Source: Gaiellasilicea sp035553355 | GTDB taxonomy: Bacteria; Actinomycetota; Thermoleophilia; Gaiellales; Gaiellaceae | Direction: 5' to 3' | Length of the DNA: 6,640 nt | Assembly (NCBI GenBank): GCA_035553355.1 | Contig: DATMJW010000131.1 | Coordinates: 1 to 6,640, forward strand | In this document: positions 1-5,972 of the stretch, in pieces | How the letters are laid out: every line of letters begins with the position of its first letter | Numbering within the stretch: position 1 is the first letter of the stretch | Position numbers and translations under genes: made by a program | Notes under the pieces: model-generated | Database searches by the model: none | Told to the model about the DNA's origin: nothing | What the model saw: the letters and a program-made list of their open reading frames with translations, nothing else

Positions 1-69
1 CTGCGGACGACGCTCACCCCCGCCGAGGCGGCGGACACCGAGAAGATGGTGGCGGCGTACCTCGCATGA
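1..69 (+). CDS. C-terminal end of upstream gene (possibly Liv-type ABC transporter ATPase), partial
   Basis: Only the last 22 codons and a TGA stop (67-69) are in the window; the gene begins off the left edge. The tail reads TLTPAEAADTEKMVAAYLA. An ending of the form 'V-x-A-Y-L-small' is common at the C-terminus of branched-chain amino acid ABC ATPases (LivF/LivG), and the next two genes are the permeases of such a transporter. That makes an ATPase the best guess. A substrate-binding protein or another operon gene cannot be excluded from so short a piece. Its stop overlaps the start of the LivH gene by 4 bp (ATGA), so the two are probably co-translated. Confidence 0.55.
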   Translation: MRTTLTPAEAADTEKMVAAYLA

Positions 70-977
70 GCGGACTCGTCGCAGCGGTGAACGCGCAGAC
101 GCTCGTCGACGCGGTCGGTCTCGGTGCGATCTTCGCCTTGATGGCAGTCGGGATCGGGCTCGTCTTCGGGGTCCTCCGTCTCGTCAACTTCGCGTACGGG
201 CAGCTCGTCATGGCGGGTGCGTACGCGCTGGCGTTCACCGCCGGGCTCCCGCTCGTCGTCCGCCTCGCCGCGTGCCTCGCGGTCGTGCTCGCGCTGACGG
301 TCGCGATGGAGCGGGCCGTCTTCCGGCGGCTCCGGCTCGCGTCGCCGGCCGTGATGCTCGTGACGACGTTCGCGGTTGCCTTCCTGCTCCAGGCGGTCGC
401 GCTCATCCTCGACGTCCGCGACGGCACGATCGGGGAGGCGGCATCGGTCGGCCGGCTGAACCAGGCCGTCTCCCTCGGCGGCCTCGACGTCCGCCGCATC
501 ACGCTCGTCGCGATCGCCGTCGCCGCACTCGCGCTCGGGTCGCTCGCGCTGCTGCTCACGCGGACGACGCTCGGCCTGCACATGCGTGCCGCCGCCGCCG
601 ACTTCCAGACGGCGCGCCTGCTCGGGGTGAAGGCCGACGTCGTGATCGGCTTCGCGGTCCTCCTCTCGGGCGTGATCGCCGCCGTCGTCGCGGTGATCCT
701 CTCGATCCGCACGCCGCTCGTGACGCCGTCGTTCGCGCTCAAGGAGACGATCGTCGTGCTCGTCGGGGTCGTCGTCGGCGGGCTCGACCGGCTGTGGACG
801 GCGACGCTCGGCGGGTTCGCGATCGGCTTCGCCACGGGCGTCATCAACGGTGCGCTCCCGACCGAGCACACGGTCTTCCTGCCGTCGGCGGTGTTCGCGC
901 TCGTGATCCTCGTGCTCCTCCTCCGGCCCGGCGGCGTCTTCGCGCCGTCACGGACAGCTCTCGTGGAGCGCGTGTGA
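66..977 (+). CDS. livH: LivH-type branched-chain amino acid ABC transporter permease
   Basis: This is a 303-residue inner-membrane permease, the usual length for LivH, which forms the translocation channel with LivM. The sequence is almost wholly hydrophobic helices. The LivH signature after the first helix is VNFAYGQLVMAGAY (residues 40-53); most relatives have NFAHG, so the usual His is Tyr44 here. The cytoplasmic ATPase-contact loop is T-T-L-G-L-H-M-R-A-A-A-A-D (168-179) followed by ARLLGVKAD, and the family end motif LRPGGVF is at 286-292. ATG at 66 overlaps the preceding TGA. There is no strong ribosome site before it, which fits translational coupling. The family call is firm. The substrate is not: Liv-type systems also carry urea, amides, purine-like and aromatic compounds, and the downstream enzymes argue against plain leucine uptake. 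Confidence 0.93.
   Translation: MSGLVAAVNAQTLVDAVGLGAIFALMAVGIGLVFGVLRLVNFAYGQLVMAGAYALAFTAGLPLVVRLAACLAVVLALTVAMERAVFRRLRLASPAVMLVTTFAVAFLLQAVALILDVRDGTIGEAASVGRLNQAVSLGGLDVRRITLVAIAVAALALGSLALLLTRTTLGLHMRAAAADFQTARLLGVKADVVIGFAVLLSGVIAAVVAVILSIRTPLVTPSFALKETIVVLVGVVVGGLDRLWTATLGGFAIGFATGVINGALPTEHTVFLPSAVFALVILVLLLRPGGVFAPSRTALVERV
965..968 (+). promoter_or_regulatory. Ribosome binding site fixing the LivM start
   Basis: GGAG lies 5 bases before the GTG at 974. The livM reading frame is open far upstream through livH, so frame alone does not define the start. This site, the GTGA overlap with the livH stop, and the start of homology all select GTG 974. Confidence 0.6.
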
Positions 978-1996
978 GCGCGCGGCTCGAACCCCTGTTC
1001 CAGCTCGCGGTGCCGGCGGCGCTGCTCGTCGCGATCGGCGTGGCCGCGAACGCCGCCTCCCGCTCGAACGAGATCCACTTCCTGAACGCGCTCGTCTCGG
1101 TCGCGATCGTCGTCGCGATCTACGTTTTCGTCGGCAACTCCGGCGTCCTCTCGTTCGGTCACGTCAGCTTCGTGGCGGTCGGGGCCTTCGCGGCGGGGGT
1201 GCTCACGGTGCCGACGCTGCTGAAGGCGTCCGTGCTGCCGGGCCTCTTCCCCGTCCTCCGTGACACGTCGGTCGGCGATCTCGCATCGCTCGCGATCGCT
1301 GCGGCAGTCGGCGGCGTGTTCGCCTTTCTCGTCGGGCTGCCGCTGATGCGGCTGACGGGGCTCGCCGCCGGGATCGCCACGTTCGCGGTGCTCGAGATCA
1401 CGCACAACGTCCTGCGGGAGTGGACGAAGATCGGCCCCGGCGCGACGACGCTCTCGCTCGTGCCGGAGACGACGGGGCCGCTCCGCGCGACGCTGGGCGC
1501 CTTGCTCGTGCTCGCCGTCGCCTTCGCCTACGACCGCAGCCGGTTCGGCCGCATGCTGCGCGCGACGCGGGAGGATCCCGCCGCGGCGCAGGCGGCGGGC
1601 ATCGACGTGCACCGCCAGCGCCTGTGGGCGTTTACGCTCTCCGGCGCGCTCGCGGGGTTCGCCGGCGCGCTGCTCGTCCACATGCTCGGCTCGATCACCA
1701 CGGAGCAGGTCTACCTGGAGCTCACCTTCGTCACCCTCGCGATGCTCGTCGTCGGCGGCGTCACGAGCCTCTGGGGCGCCGTCGTCGGCGCGCTCGCCGT
1801 CAGCGGCCTCGACTCGTTCCTCGCGAAGGCCGAGGGCGGCATCGACGTCGGCTTCACGCTCGACGCCCCGACCGGCACCCGGCTCGTCGTCGTCGGGACG
1901 CTGATGGCGCTCGTTCTGATCCTGCGCCCCTCCGGCCTCACCGGCGGGCGCGAGGCGCGGCTGCCGCGGCTCCGCCGGCGGGAGACGGCGTCGTGA
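974..1996 (+). CDS. livM: LivM-type branched-chain amino acid ABC transporter permease
   Basis: This is a 340-residue membrane permease and the partner of the preceding LivH. Start GTG 974 overlaps the livH stop by 4 bp (GTGA) and has GGAG 5 bases upstream. The same frame stays open well upstream, but that part overlaps livH and encodes arginine-rich shadow sequence. Visible family marks are the LivM signature GNSGVLSFGHVSFVAVGAFAAG-like block (residues 54-75), the cytoplasmic ATPase-coupling loop RFGRMLRATREDPAAAQAAGID (190-211), VVGGVTSLWGAVVGALA (259-275) and the terminal LRPSGL (317-322). A basic tail (RLPRLRRRE) follows, probably cytoplasmic. With LivH it should form the transmembrane heterodimer. 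The binding protein and at least one ATPase must lie outside this window, presumably just upstream. Confidence 0.93.
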   Translation: MSARLEPLFQLAVPAALLVAIGVAANAASRSNEIHFLNALVSVAIVVAIYVFVGNSGVLSFGHVSFVAVGAFAAGVLTVPTLLKASVLPGLFPVLRDTSVGDLASLAIAAAVGGVFAFLVGLPLMRLTGLAAGIATFAVLEITHNVLREWTKIGPGATTLSLVPETTGPLRATLGALLVLAVAFAYDRSRFGRMLRATREDPAAAQAAGIDVHRQRLWAFTLSGALAGFAGALLVHMLGSITTEQVYLELTFVTLAMLVVGGVTSLWGAVVGALAVSGLDSFLAKAEGGIDVGFTLDAPTGTRLVVVGTLMALVLILRPSGLTGGREARLPRLRRRETAS

Positions 1997-2916
1997 GGGT
2001 CTGCGTCGTCGGCTGCGGCGCCGTCGGCAGCCTCTTCGCGGCCGCGCTGGCGCAGGTGGAAGGCGTCGAGGTGTGGGCGTACGACCTCGCGCAGGCGCAC
2101 GTCGACGCGATCAACGCGGAGGGGCTGCGGCTGACGGGGGTGGGGGAGGTGCACGCGCGCGGGATCACCGCCACGGCCGACGCGTCGGCGCTGCCGGCAT
2201 GCGACTTCGGCCTCGTCGCGACGAAGGCGATGCACACGGAGGCGGCGATCTCTGCGACGGCGCACGCCTTCCGCGACGGCTTCGTCGCGTCGGTCCAGAA
2301 CGGCGTCGGGAACGAGGAGACGCTCGCGCGGCACGTCGAGCGCGTCATCCGCGGCACGACCTTCCCCGCCGGGAAGATCCTGGAGCCCGGCGTCGTGCAG
2401 TGGGACGTCCGCGGCGACACGACGTTCGGTCCGTTCGAGCCGCGCCCTGCGCCGGCCGAGGAGATCGCGCGCCTCGCCGCGGCCTGCACGGCCGGTGGCA
2501 TGCCGACGCACGCGGTGCCGGACGCACGCGGCGCCCAGTGGCGCAAGGTCATCTTCAACGCGGCGACGAACCCCGTCGGCGCCCTCACGGGCCTCACGCA
2601 CGGCCGCGTGTGCGAGCTGCCGCCGCTGCGGGCGTTCGTGAGCGGCCTCGTCGACGAGGGGAAGGCCGTCGCGGCGGCGCAGGGAATCGTGCTCGACGCC
2701 GATCCGGAGGAGCTCATCGACCACGCGGCGAAGCCGGAGGTGGCGTACGGGCACAAGGCGAGCATGCTCCAGGACGTGGAGGCGCGCCGGCAGACCGAGG
2801 TCGACTACCTGAACGGCGGCATCGTCCGCTTCGGCCGCGAGCACGGCGTCCCGACGCCGCTGAACGAGGCCGTGGTGGCACTGGTGAAGGGGGTGGAGCA
2901 GGCATGGCGGCAGTAG
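1993..2916 (+). CDS. 2-dehydropantoate 2-reductase (ketopantoate reductase) family protein
   Basis: This 307-residue NAD(P)H-dependent reductase has the usual family length (about 300). The N-terminal Rossmann fold opens MRVCVVGCGAVGS with the dinucleotide motif GxGxxG at residues 7-12. The active-site residues known for E. coli PanE all appear at consistent offsets: Asn103 in VQNG, Lys185 (catalytic) in QWRKVIFNA, Asn189, Asn193, Ser257 in SMLQD and Glu269. The enzyme therefore looks competent to reduce an alpha-keto acid to a 2-hydroxy acid. Start GTG 1993 overlaps livM by 4 bp (GTGA), with GGAG 8 bases upstream. No pantothenate genes are nearby, and the gene sits between a transporter and hydrolases. 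A catabolic paralogue acting on another keto acid is as likely as true PanE, so I give no symbol. Confidence 0.9.
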   Translation: MRVCVVGCGAVGSLFAAALAQVEGVEVWAYDLAQAHVDAINAEGLRLTGVGEVHARGITATADASALPACDFGLVATKAMHTEAAISATAHAFRDGFVASVQNGVGNEETLARHVERVIRGTTFPAGKILEPGVVQWDVRGDTTFGPFEPRPAPAEEIARLAAACTAGGMPTHAVPDARGAQWRKVIFNAATNPVGALTGLTHGRVCELPPLRAFVSGLVDEGKAVAAAQGIVLDADPEELIDHAAKPEVAYGHKASMLQDVEARRQTEVDYLNGGIVRFGREHGVPTPLNEAVVALVKGVEQAWRQ

Positions 2917-4019
2917 AGGAAGTGCCGGCGACCGAGCTCGAGCGGCGGCACGCGCGGGTGCGCGAGGCGATGGCCGCGGCGGAGCTCGACGCGCTGATCG
3001 TCTCCGGGAGCGAGTACTCGGGGTTCGAGGGCTCGGTGACGTACATGTCCGGCTTCCAGATCGTCCACCGCTACGCGTACGTGCTCCTGCCGGCCGACGG
3101 CGAGCCGCAGATCGTCTTCCCCACCGAGGCGCGCTACGTCGGCCGGCACGGGACGGCGCAGCTCGAGCAGGTCTTCGTCGACCGGCCGGGTGCGCACATC
3201 GCCGACGTCGCCCGCGACTCCGGGTGGCGCCGCATCGGGGTCTACGGGCTCGACTACGTGATGACGGTGCGGGACTACGGCGCGCTCGAAGGACGCGCCG
3301 AGCTCGTGCCGTTCGACGTCCAGTTCGACCTCGCGCGCGCCGTCAAGAGCGACTACGAGCTCGACTCCGTCCGCGAGAGCGTCCGCATCAACGAGGACGG
3401 CTTCGATGCGTTCCACGCCGCCTACAGGCCCGGCCGCTCGGCCGCGGAGGTGATGGCGGCAGCCGAGTGCCTCTTCGTCGAGCGCGGCTGCGGCCGGCTG
3501 ACGATGAACATGGTCCTCACCGGCGCCGAGTTCGCGATCGCGCGCAGCGACCTCCTGCTCGGCGACTTCGTGCTGCCGTCGCTCGAGATCGCAGGGCCCG
3601 GGATGCACTGGGTCGAGGTCTCGCGTGCGATCGGGACCCCGAACGACGAGGTGCGACGGATGTTCGAGGCGTACGAGGAGTACCATGCGGCCGCACGCGA
3701 GACGATGCGCGCCGGGGCGACCGCGCACGACGTCCACCGCGCGGTCTCGAGGGGGTTCACCGAGCGCGGCTGGCACCTCGGGCACGTCACCGGCCACTCG
3801 ATCGGGATGACGATGATCGAGCATCCCAAGATCGGCGAGGGGGTCGAGGTCGAGTTGGAGCCGAACATGGTCTTCTCGATGCACCCGCACGCGATCGGCG
3901 CCGACGGCCACACGTGCCTCTACATGCAGGACACGTGGCTCGTGACGGAGCGAGGCGGCGAGCCGCTCTCGCGCCTGCCGCTCCGGATCTACGATCCGGT
4001 CGATGGCGCCGACGGCTGA
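2904..4019 (+). CDS. M24 family 'pita-bread' protein (Xaa-Pro peptidase/creatinase-like) with non-canonical metal site
   Basis: This is a 371-residue two-domain protein: a creatinase/prolidase N-terminal domain (about 15-140, ELERRHARVREAM...LDALIV) and an M24 catalytic fold (about 150-360). ATG 2904 has GGAG 5 bases upstream and overlaps the previous gene by 13 bp. Canonical M24 peptidases bind two metals through Asp, Asp, His, Glu, Glu. Here the aligned positions read Leu227 (or Glu228), Glu238 in WVEVSR, His298 in TGHSIGM, His327 in MVFSMHPH and Gln342 in YMQDTWLV. Only the His is kept; Glu306 of the usual 'HE.P' motif also remains. Normal dinuclear aminopeptidase activity is unlikely. Metal-free M24 members such as creatinase exist, but the creatinase catalytic His position (in GAH) is Glu209 here, so it is not plain creatinase either. 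Function is unknown; a hydrolase or lyase acting on the imported compound is inference. Confidence 0.88.
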   Translation: MAAVEEVPATELERRHARVREAMAAAELDALIVSGSEYSGFEGSVTYMSGFQIVHRYAYVLLPADGEPQIVFPTEARYVGRHGTAQLEQVFVDRPGAHIADVARDSGWRRIGVYGLDYVMTVRDYGALEGRAELVPFDVQFDLARAVKSDYELDSVRESVRINEDGFDAFHAAYRPGRSAAEVMAAAECLFVERGCGRLTMNMVLTGAEFAIARSDLLLGDFVLPSLEIAGPGMHWVEVSRAIGTPNDEVRRMFEAYEEYHAAARETMRAGATAHDVHRAVSRGFTERGWHLGHVTGHSIGMTMIEHPKIGEGVEVELEPNMVFSMHPHAIGADGHTCLYMQDTWLVTERGGEPLSRLPLRIYDPVDGADG

Positions 4020-5445
4020 TCTCGCGCGGCGCCTCGCCGTCGCGCGCGGGGACGAGCCTGCGGACCTCGTGGTCCGCGGCGGCAGGGTGCTCTCGGTGTT
4101 CACGCGCGAGTGGCTCGAGTGCGACGTCGCGATCTGCGACGGCGTCGTCGCCGGGCTCGGCGCGTACGAAGGCCGTGAGGTGCTCGACGTCGCGGGAAGC
4201 TGGGTGGCGCCGGGCCTGATCGACGCGCACGTCCACCTGGAGACCTCGAAGCTCGTCCCGTCGGAGTTCGCGCGGCTCGTGCTCCCGCTCGGCACGACGG
4301 CGGTCGTCGCGGACCCGCACGAGATCGCGAACGTGCTCGGCACCGACGGCGTCCACTGGCTCGTCGACGTGTGCGCGGACCTCCCGCTCGACGTCTACTT
4401 CACCGCCTCCTCGTGCGTCCCCGCGTCCCGGTACGAGTCGCCGCGGCGGGCGTTCGGCCCCGGTGACCTCGAGAGCATGCTGCGCCGGACGCGCGTCATC
4501 GGCCTGGCGGAGATGATGAACTTCCCCGGCGTCGTCGCCGGCGACCCGCGCGAGCTCGAGAAGCTCGCGGTCGAGGGCGCGGCACGCGCCGACGGCCACG
4601 CCCCGGGGGTACTCGGCAAGGCGCTCCAGGCGTACGCCGCCGCCGGTATCCGATCCGACCACGAGGCATCCACGCTCGAGGAGGGGCGGGAGCGGCTTCG
4701 CGCCGGTCTCTGGCTGCTGATCCGCGAGGCGTCGGCGGCCCGGAACCTCCGCGCGCTGATCCCGCTCGTCGAGGAGTTCGGCCCCGGGCGGATGGCGTTC
4801 TGCACCGACGACCGCGAGCCGGAGCACATCGCGCACGACGGGCACCTGAACGCGATCGTGCGCGACGCCGTCGCGCTCGGTGTCGCGCCGGCGGACGCGC
4901 TGACGATGGCGTCGCACCACCCGGCGCTCTGGCACGGCCTCGACGGCCTCGGAGCGATCGCTCCCGGCTACGCGGCGGACATCCTCGTGCTGCCGGACCT
5001 CGAGCGCTTCGTTCCCGACGTGGTGCTGAAGCGCGGCCGACCCGTCGAGCGGATCCCGCAGACGCCGGTCCCGGAGTGGGTGCGGCAGAGCGTCCGGCTG
5101 CAGCCGGTCTCGGCCGCGACGTTCGCGGTGCCGTGGCCGGGCGGCCGGGCACGCGTGATCGGCCTCGTGCCGGGGCAGATCGTGACGGAGGCGCTCGCGG
5201 AGGAGCCGCGGGTCGAGGCGGGGCTCGCGGTCGCGGATCCCGAGCGCGACCTCGCCAAGATCGCCGTCGTCGAGCGGCACCTCGGCACCGGCCGCGTCGG
5301 CGTCGGCTTCGTGCGCAGGCCGAACCCGCGCACGACGCGCACAACCTCGTCGTCGTCGGCACGACCGACGAGGAGATGGCGCTCGCGGTGCAGCGCGTCG
5401 CCGACCTCGGCGGCGGGCTTGTCGTCGTCGACGGCGGCCGCGTGA
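4003..5445 (+). CDS. Adenine deaminase family amidohydrolase, frameshifted after residue 438
   Basis: This matches the adenine deaminase (Ade/AdeC) family, which converts adenine to hypoxanthine and ammonia. ATG 4003 overlaps the M24 gene by 17 bp; no clear ribosome site is seen. Residues 1-438 are collinear with the family: metal-binding H76 and H78 in DAHVHLE, VVADPHEIANVLG (101-113), GLAEMMNFPG (167-176), DGHAPG (197-202), GIRSDHE (215-221), IREASAARNL (240-249) and CTDD (267-270). The C-terminal domain then starts normally (KIAVVERH-GTGRVGVGFVR, ending 438). The frame is then lost: residues 439-480 are out-of-frame Arg/Ser/Thr-rich sequence to TGA 5443-5445. The true remainder lies in another frame (5328-5693). 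All deaminase-barrel motifs precede the break, so the mutation removes the C-terminal domain rather than the active site. Substrate could be adenine or a related amidine or lactam. Confidence 0.88.
   Translation: MAPTADLARRLAVARGDEPADLVVRGGRVLSVFTREWLECDVAICDGVVAGLGAYEGREVLDVAGSWVAPGLIDAHVHLETSKLVPSEFARLVLPLGTTAVVADPHEIANVLGTDGVHWLVDVCADLPLDVYFTASSCVPASRYESPRRAFGPGDLESMLRRTRVIGLAEMMNFPGVVAGDPRELEKLAVEGAARADGHAPGVLGKALQAYAAAGIRSDHEASTLEEGRERLRAGLWLLIREASAARNLRALIPLVEEFGPGRMAFCTDDREPEHIAHDGHLNAIVRDAVALGVAPADALTMASHHPALWHGLDGLGAIAPGYAADILVLPDLERFVPDVVLKRGRPVERIPQTPVPEWVRQSVRLQPVSAATFAVPWPGGRARVIGLVPGQIVTEALAEEPRVEAGLAVADPERDLAKIAVVERHLGTGRVGVGFVRRPNPRTTRTTSSSSARPTRRWRSRCSASPTSAAGLSSSTAAA
5311..5333 (+). 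repeat. 6-bp inverted repeat around an 11-bp core at the adenine deaminase frame break (probable micro-inversion)
   Basis: GTGCGC (5311-5316) and GCGCAC (5328-5333) are exact reverse complements flanking the core AGGCCGAACCC (5317-5327). Reading the opposite strand across the site gives V-R-G-F-G-L-R, the motif expected on the plus strand at this point of adenine deaminases. Flipping the core in place restores G-F-G-L-R directly after ...GVGFVR. From the family pattern about 13 residues (39 bp) should separate R438 from the AHDAHN block. Only 11 bp are present, so 28 bp are missing, which accounts exactly for the observed frame change. Confidence 0.75.
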
Positions 5446-5693
5446 CGGCCGAGCTGCCGCTCCCGATCGCCGGGCTGATGTCGGATCGTCCGCTCGCCGA
5501 GGTCGTCGCCGGCAGCGAGGCGACGGTGGAAGCGGTGCGCGCGCTCGGCTCGCGCGTCGAGTCGCCGTTCCAGTCGCTCGCGTTCCTCGCGCTCTCGGTG
5601 ATCCCGAGCCTCAAGATCACGGACCGCGGGCTCGTGGACGTGGAGCGCTTCGAGCTCGTGCCGCTCGCGGCGGACGCCCTCGTCCCGGGATAG
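5328..5693 (+). pseudogene. Adenine deaminase C-terminal fragment, out of frame with its N-terminal part
   Basis: This frame encodes 121 residues that continue the adenine deaminase C-terminal domain: AHDAHNLVVVGTTDEEMALA, then GGGLVVVDGGRV, ELPLPIAGLMSD, SPFQSLAFLALSVIP and LKITDRGLVDVERFELVPL, ending at TAG 5691-5693. Joined to residues 1-438 with about 13 missing residues, it gives a protein of about 572 residues, the normal family length (about 570-590). No good start codon with a ribosome site precedes it; ATG 5376 is in frame but has none at a workable distance. Separate translation is therefore unlikely. Clean homology up to the stop and no further lesions mean the break is either very recent or an assembly/amplification artefact. 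Confidence 0.82.
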
Positions 5694-5711
5694 GACCGGC
5701 CGCCCCCTGGG

Positions 5712-5717
5712 TACACT
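5712..5717 (+). promoter_or_regulatory. Candidate -10 element (TACACT) of a leaderless promoter
   Basis: TACACT fits the actinobacterial -10 form TANNNT and ends 6 bases before the GTG at 5724. The expected transcription start then falls on the start codon itself, and no ribosome site is present in the 30-bp gap. A TG pair lies 4-5 bases upstream of the hexamer. No convincing -35 box was seen. Confidence 0.4.
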
Positions 5718-5723
5718 CGAAGC

Positions 5724-5969
5724 GTGAGCTGGCCGTGGATCGTCCTGCTTGCGCTCGCACTCGTGCTCGTCGTCGCGACGGAGTGGGAGCGCATCGCCGG
5801 TCTCGTCGGCGCCGACTCCCGGCGCATGCGGGAGCGGCGGCGACGGAAGGCGAAGCTCCGCGTCGTCCGCGACGACACGCCTGCCGACGACGACGTCGAC
5901 GACTTCGCCGCGAGCGTGCAGCGCGACCTCGAGTCGCTGCCGACGATCGAGGAGCGCGACCGGCGTTAG
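5724..5969 (+). CDS. Small single-pass membrane protein, unknown function
   Basis: This is an 81-residue protein starting at GTG 5724, 30 bp after the adenine deaminase stop. Residues 4-19 (PWIVLLALALVLVVAT) form one transmembrane helix. A strongly basic stretch follows (about 33-49, RRMRERRRRKAKLRVVR), then an acidic, probably flexible tail (50-81, DDTPADDDVDD...). The positive-inside rule puts the C-terminus in the cytoplasm, with only three residues before the helix. I do not recognise a family. Codon use matches its neighbours, and the hydrophobic, basic and acidic ordering is protein-like. The absence of a ribosome site and the TACACT just upstream suggest leaderless expression independent of the operon. 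It ends 3 bp from the stop of the convergent gene. Confidence 0.72.
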   Translation: MSWPWIVLLALALVLVVATEWERIAGLVGADSRRMRERRRRKAKLRVVRDDTPADDDVDDFAASVQRDLESLPTIEERDRR

Positions 5970-5972
5970 CCG

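Noticed and set aside
272..973. Upstream extension of the livM frame through livH
   Set aside because: The extension is Arg/Pro/Ala-rich shadow sequence. Family homology, the GGAG site and the GTGA overlap all place the start at 974.
14..1681. A 555-codon open frame on the minus strand opposite livH and livM
   Set aside because: The translation is Arg/Ala/Glu/Asp-rich and then Ser/Thr-rich with no domain sense. It lies opposite two clear permeases, and third-position GC bias keeps antisense frames open.
5311..5333. The inverted repeat as a programmed frameshift hairpin or invertible phase-variation switch
   Set aside because: No slippery sequence precedes it, and with only 6-bp arms and an 11-bp core it is far smaller than known recombinase-driven switches. 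Flipping the core alone does not restore the frame because 28 bp are also missing.
4003..5445. Frame break as evidence of two separate natural proteins
   Set aside because: The C-terminal fragment has no credible start or ribosome site, and the two parts together make one normal-length adenine deaminase, so a disrupted single gene is the simpler reading.
5694..5723. Intrinsic terminator after the operon
   Set aside because: No stable stem-loop followed by a T-tract is visible in this 30-bp gap; the GC-rich bases GGCCGCCCCC do not form a convincing hairpin.
4496..5878. Long minus-strand open frames opposite adenine deaminase, including one that begins MRVVRGFGLRTKP
   Set aside because: They are low-complexity shadows. 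The RGFGLR string in one of them is not a gene start; it is the mirror of the inverted core described in the findings.
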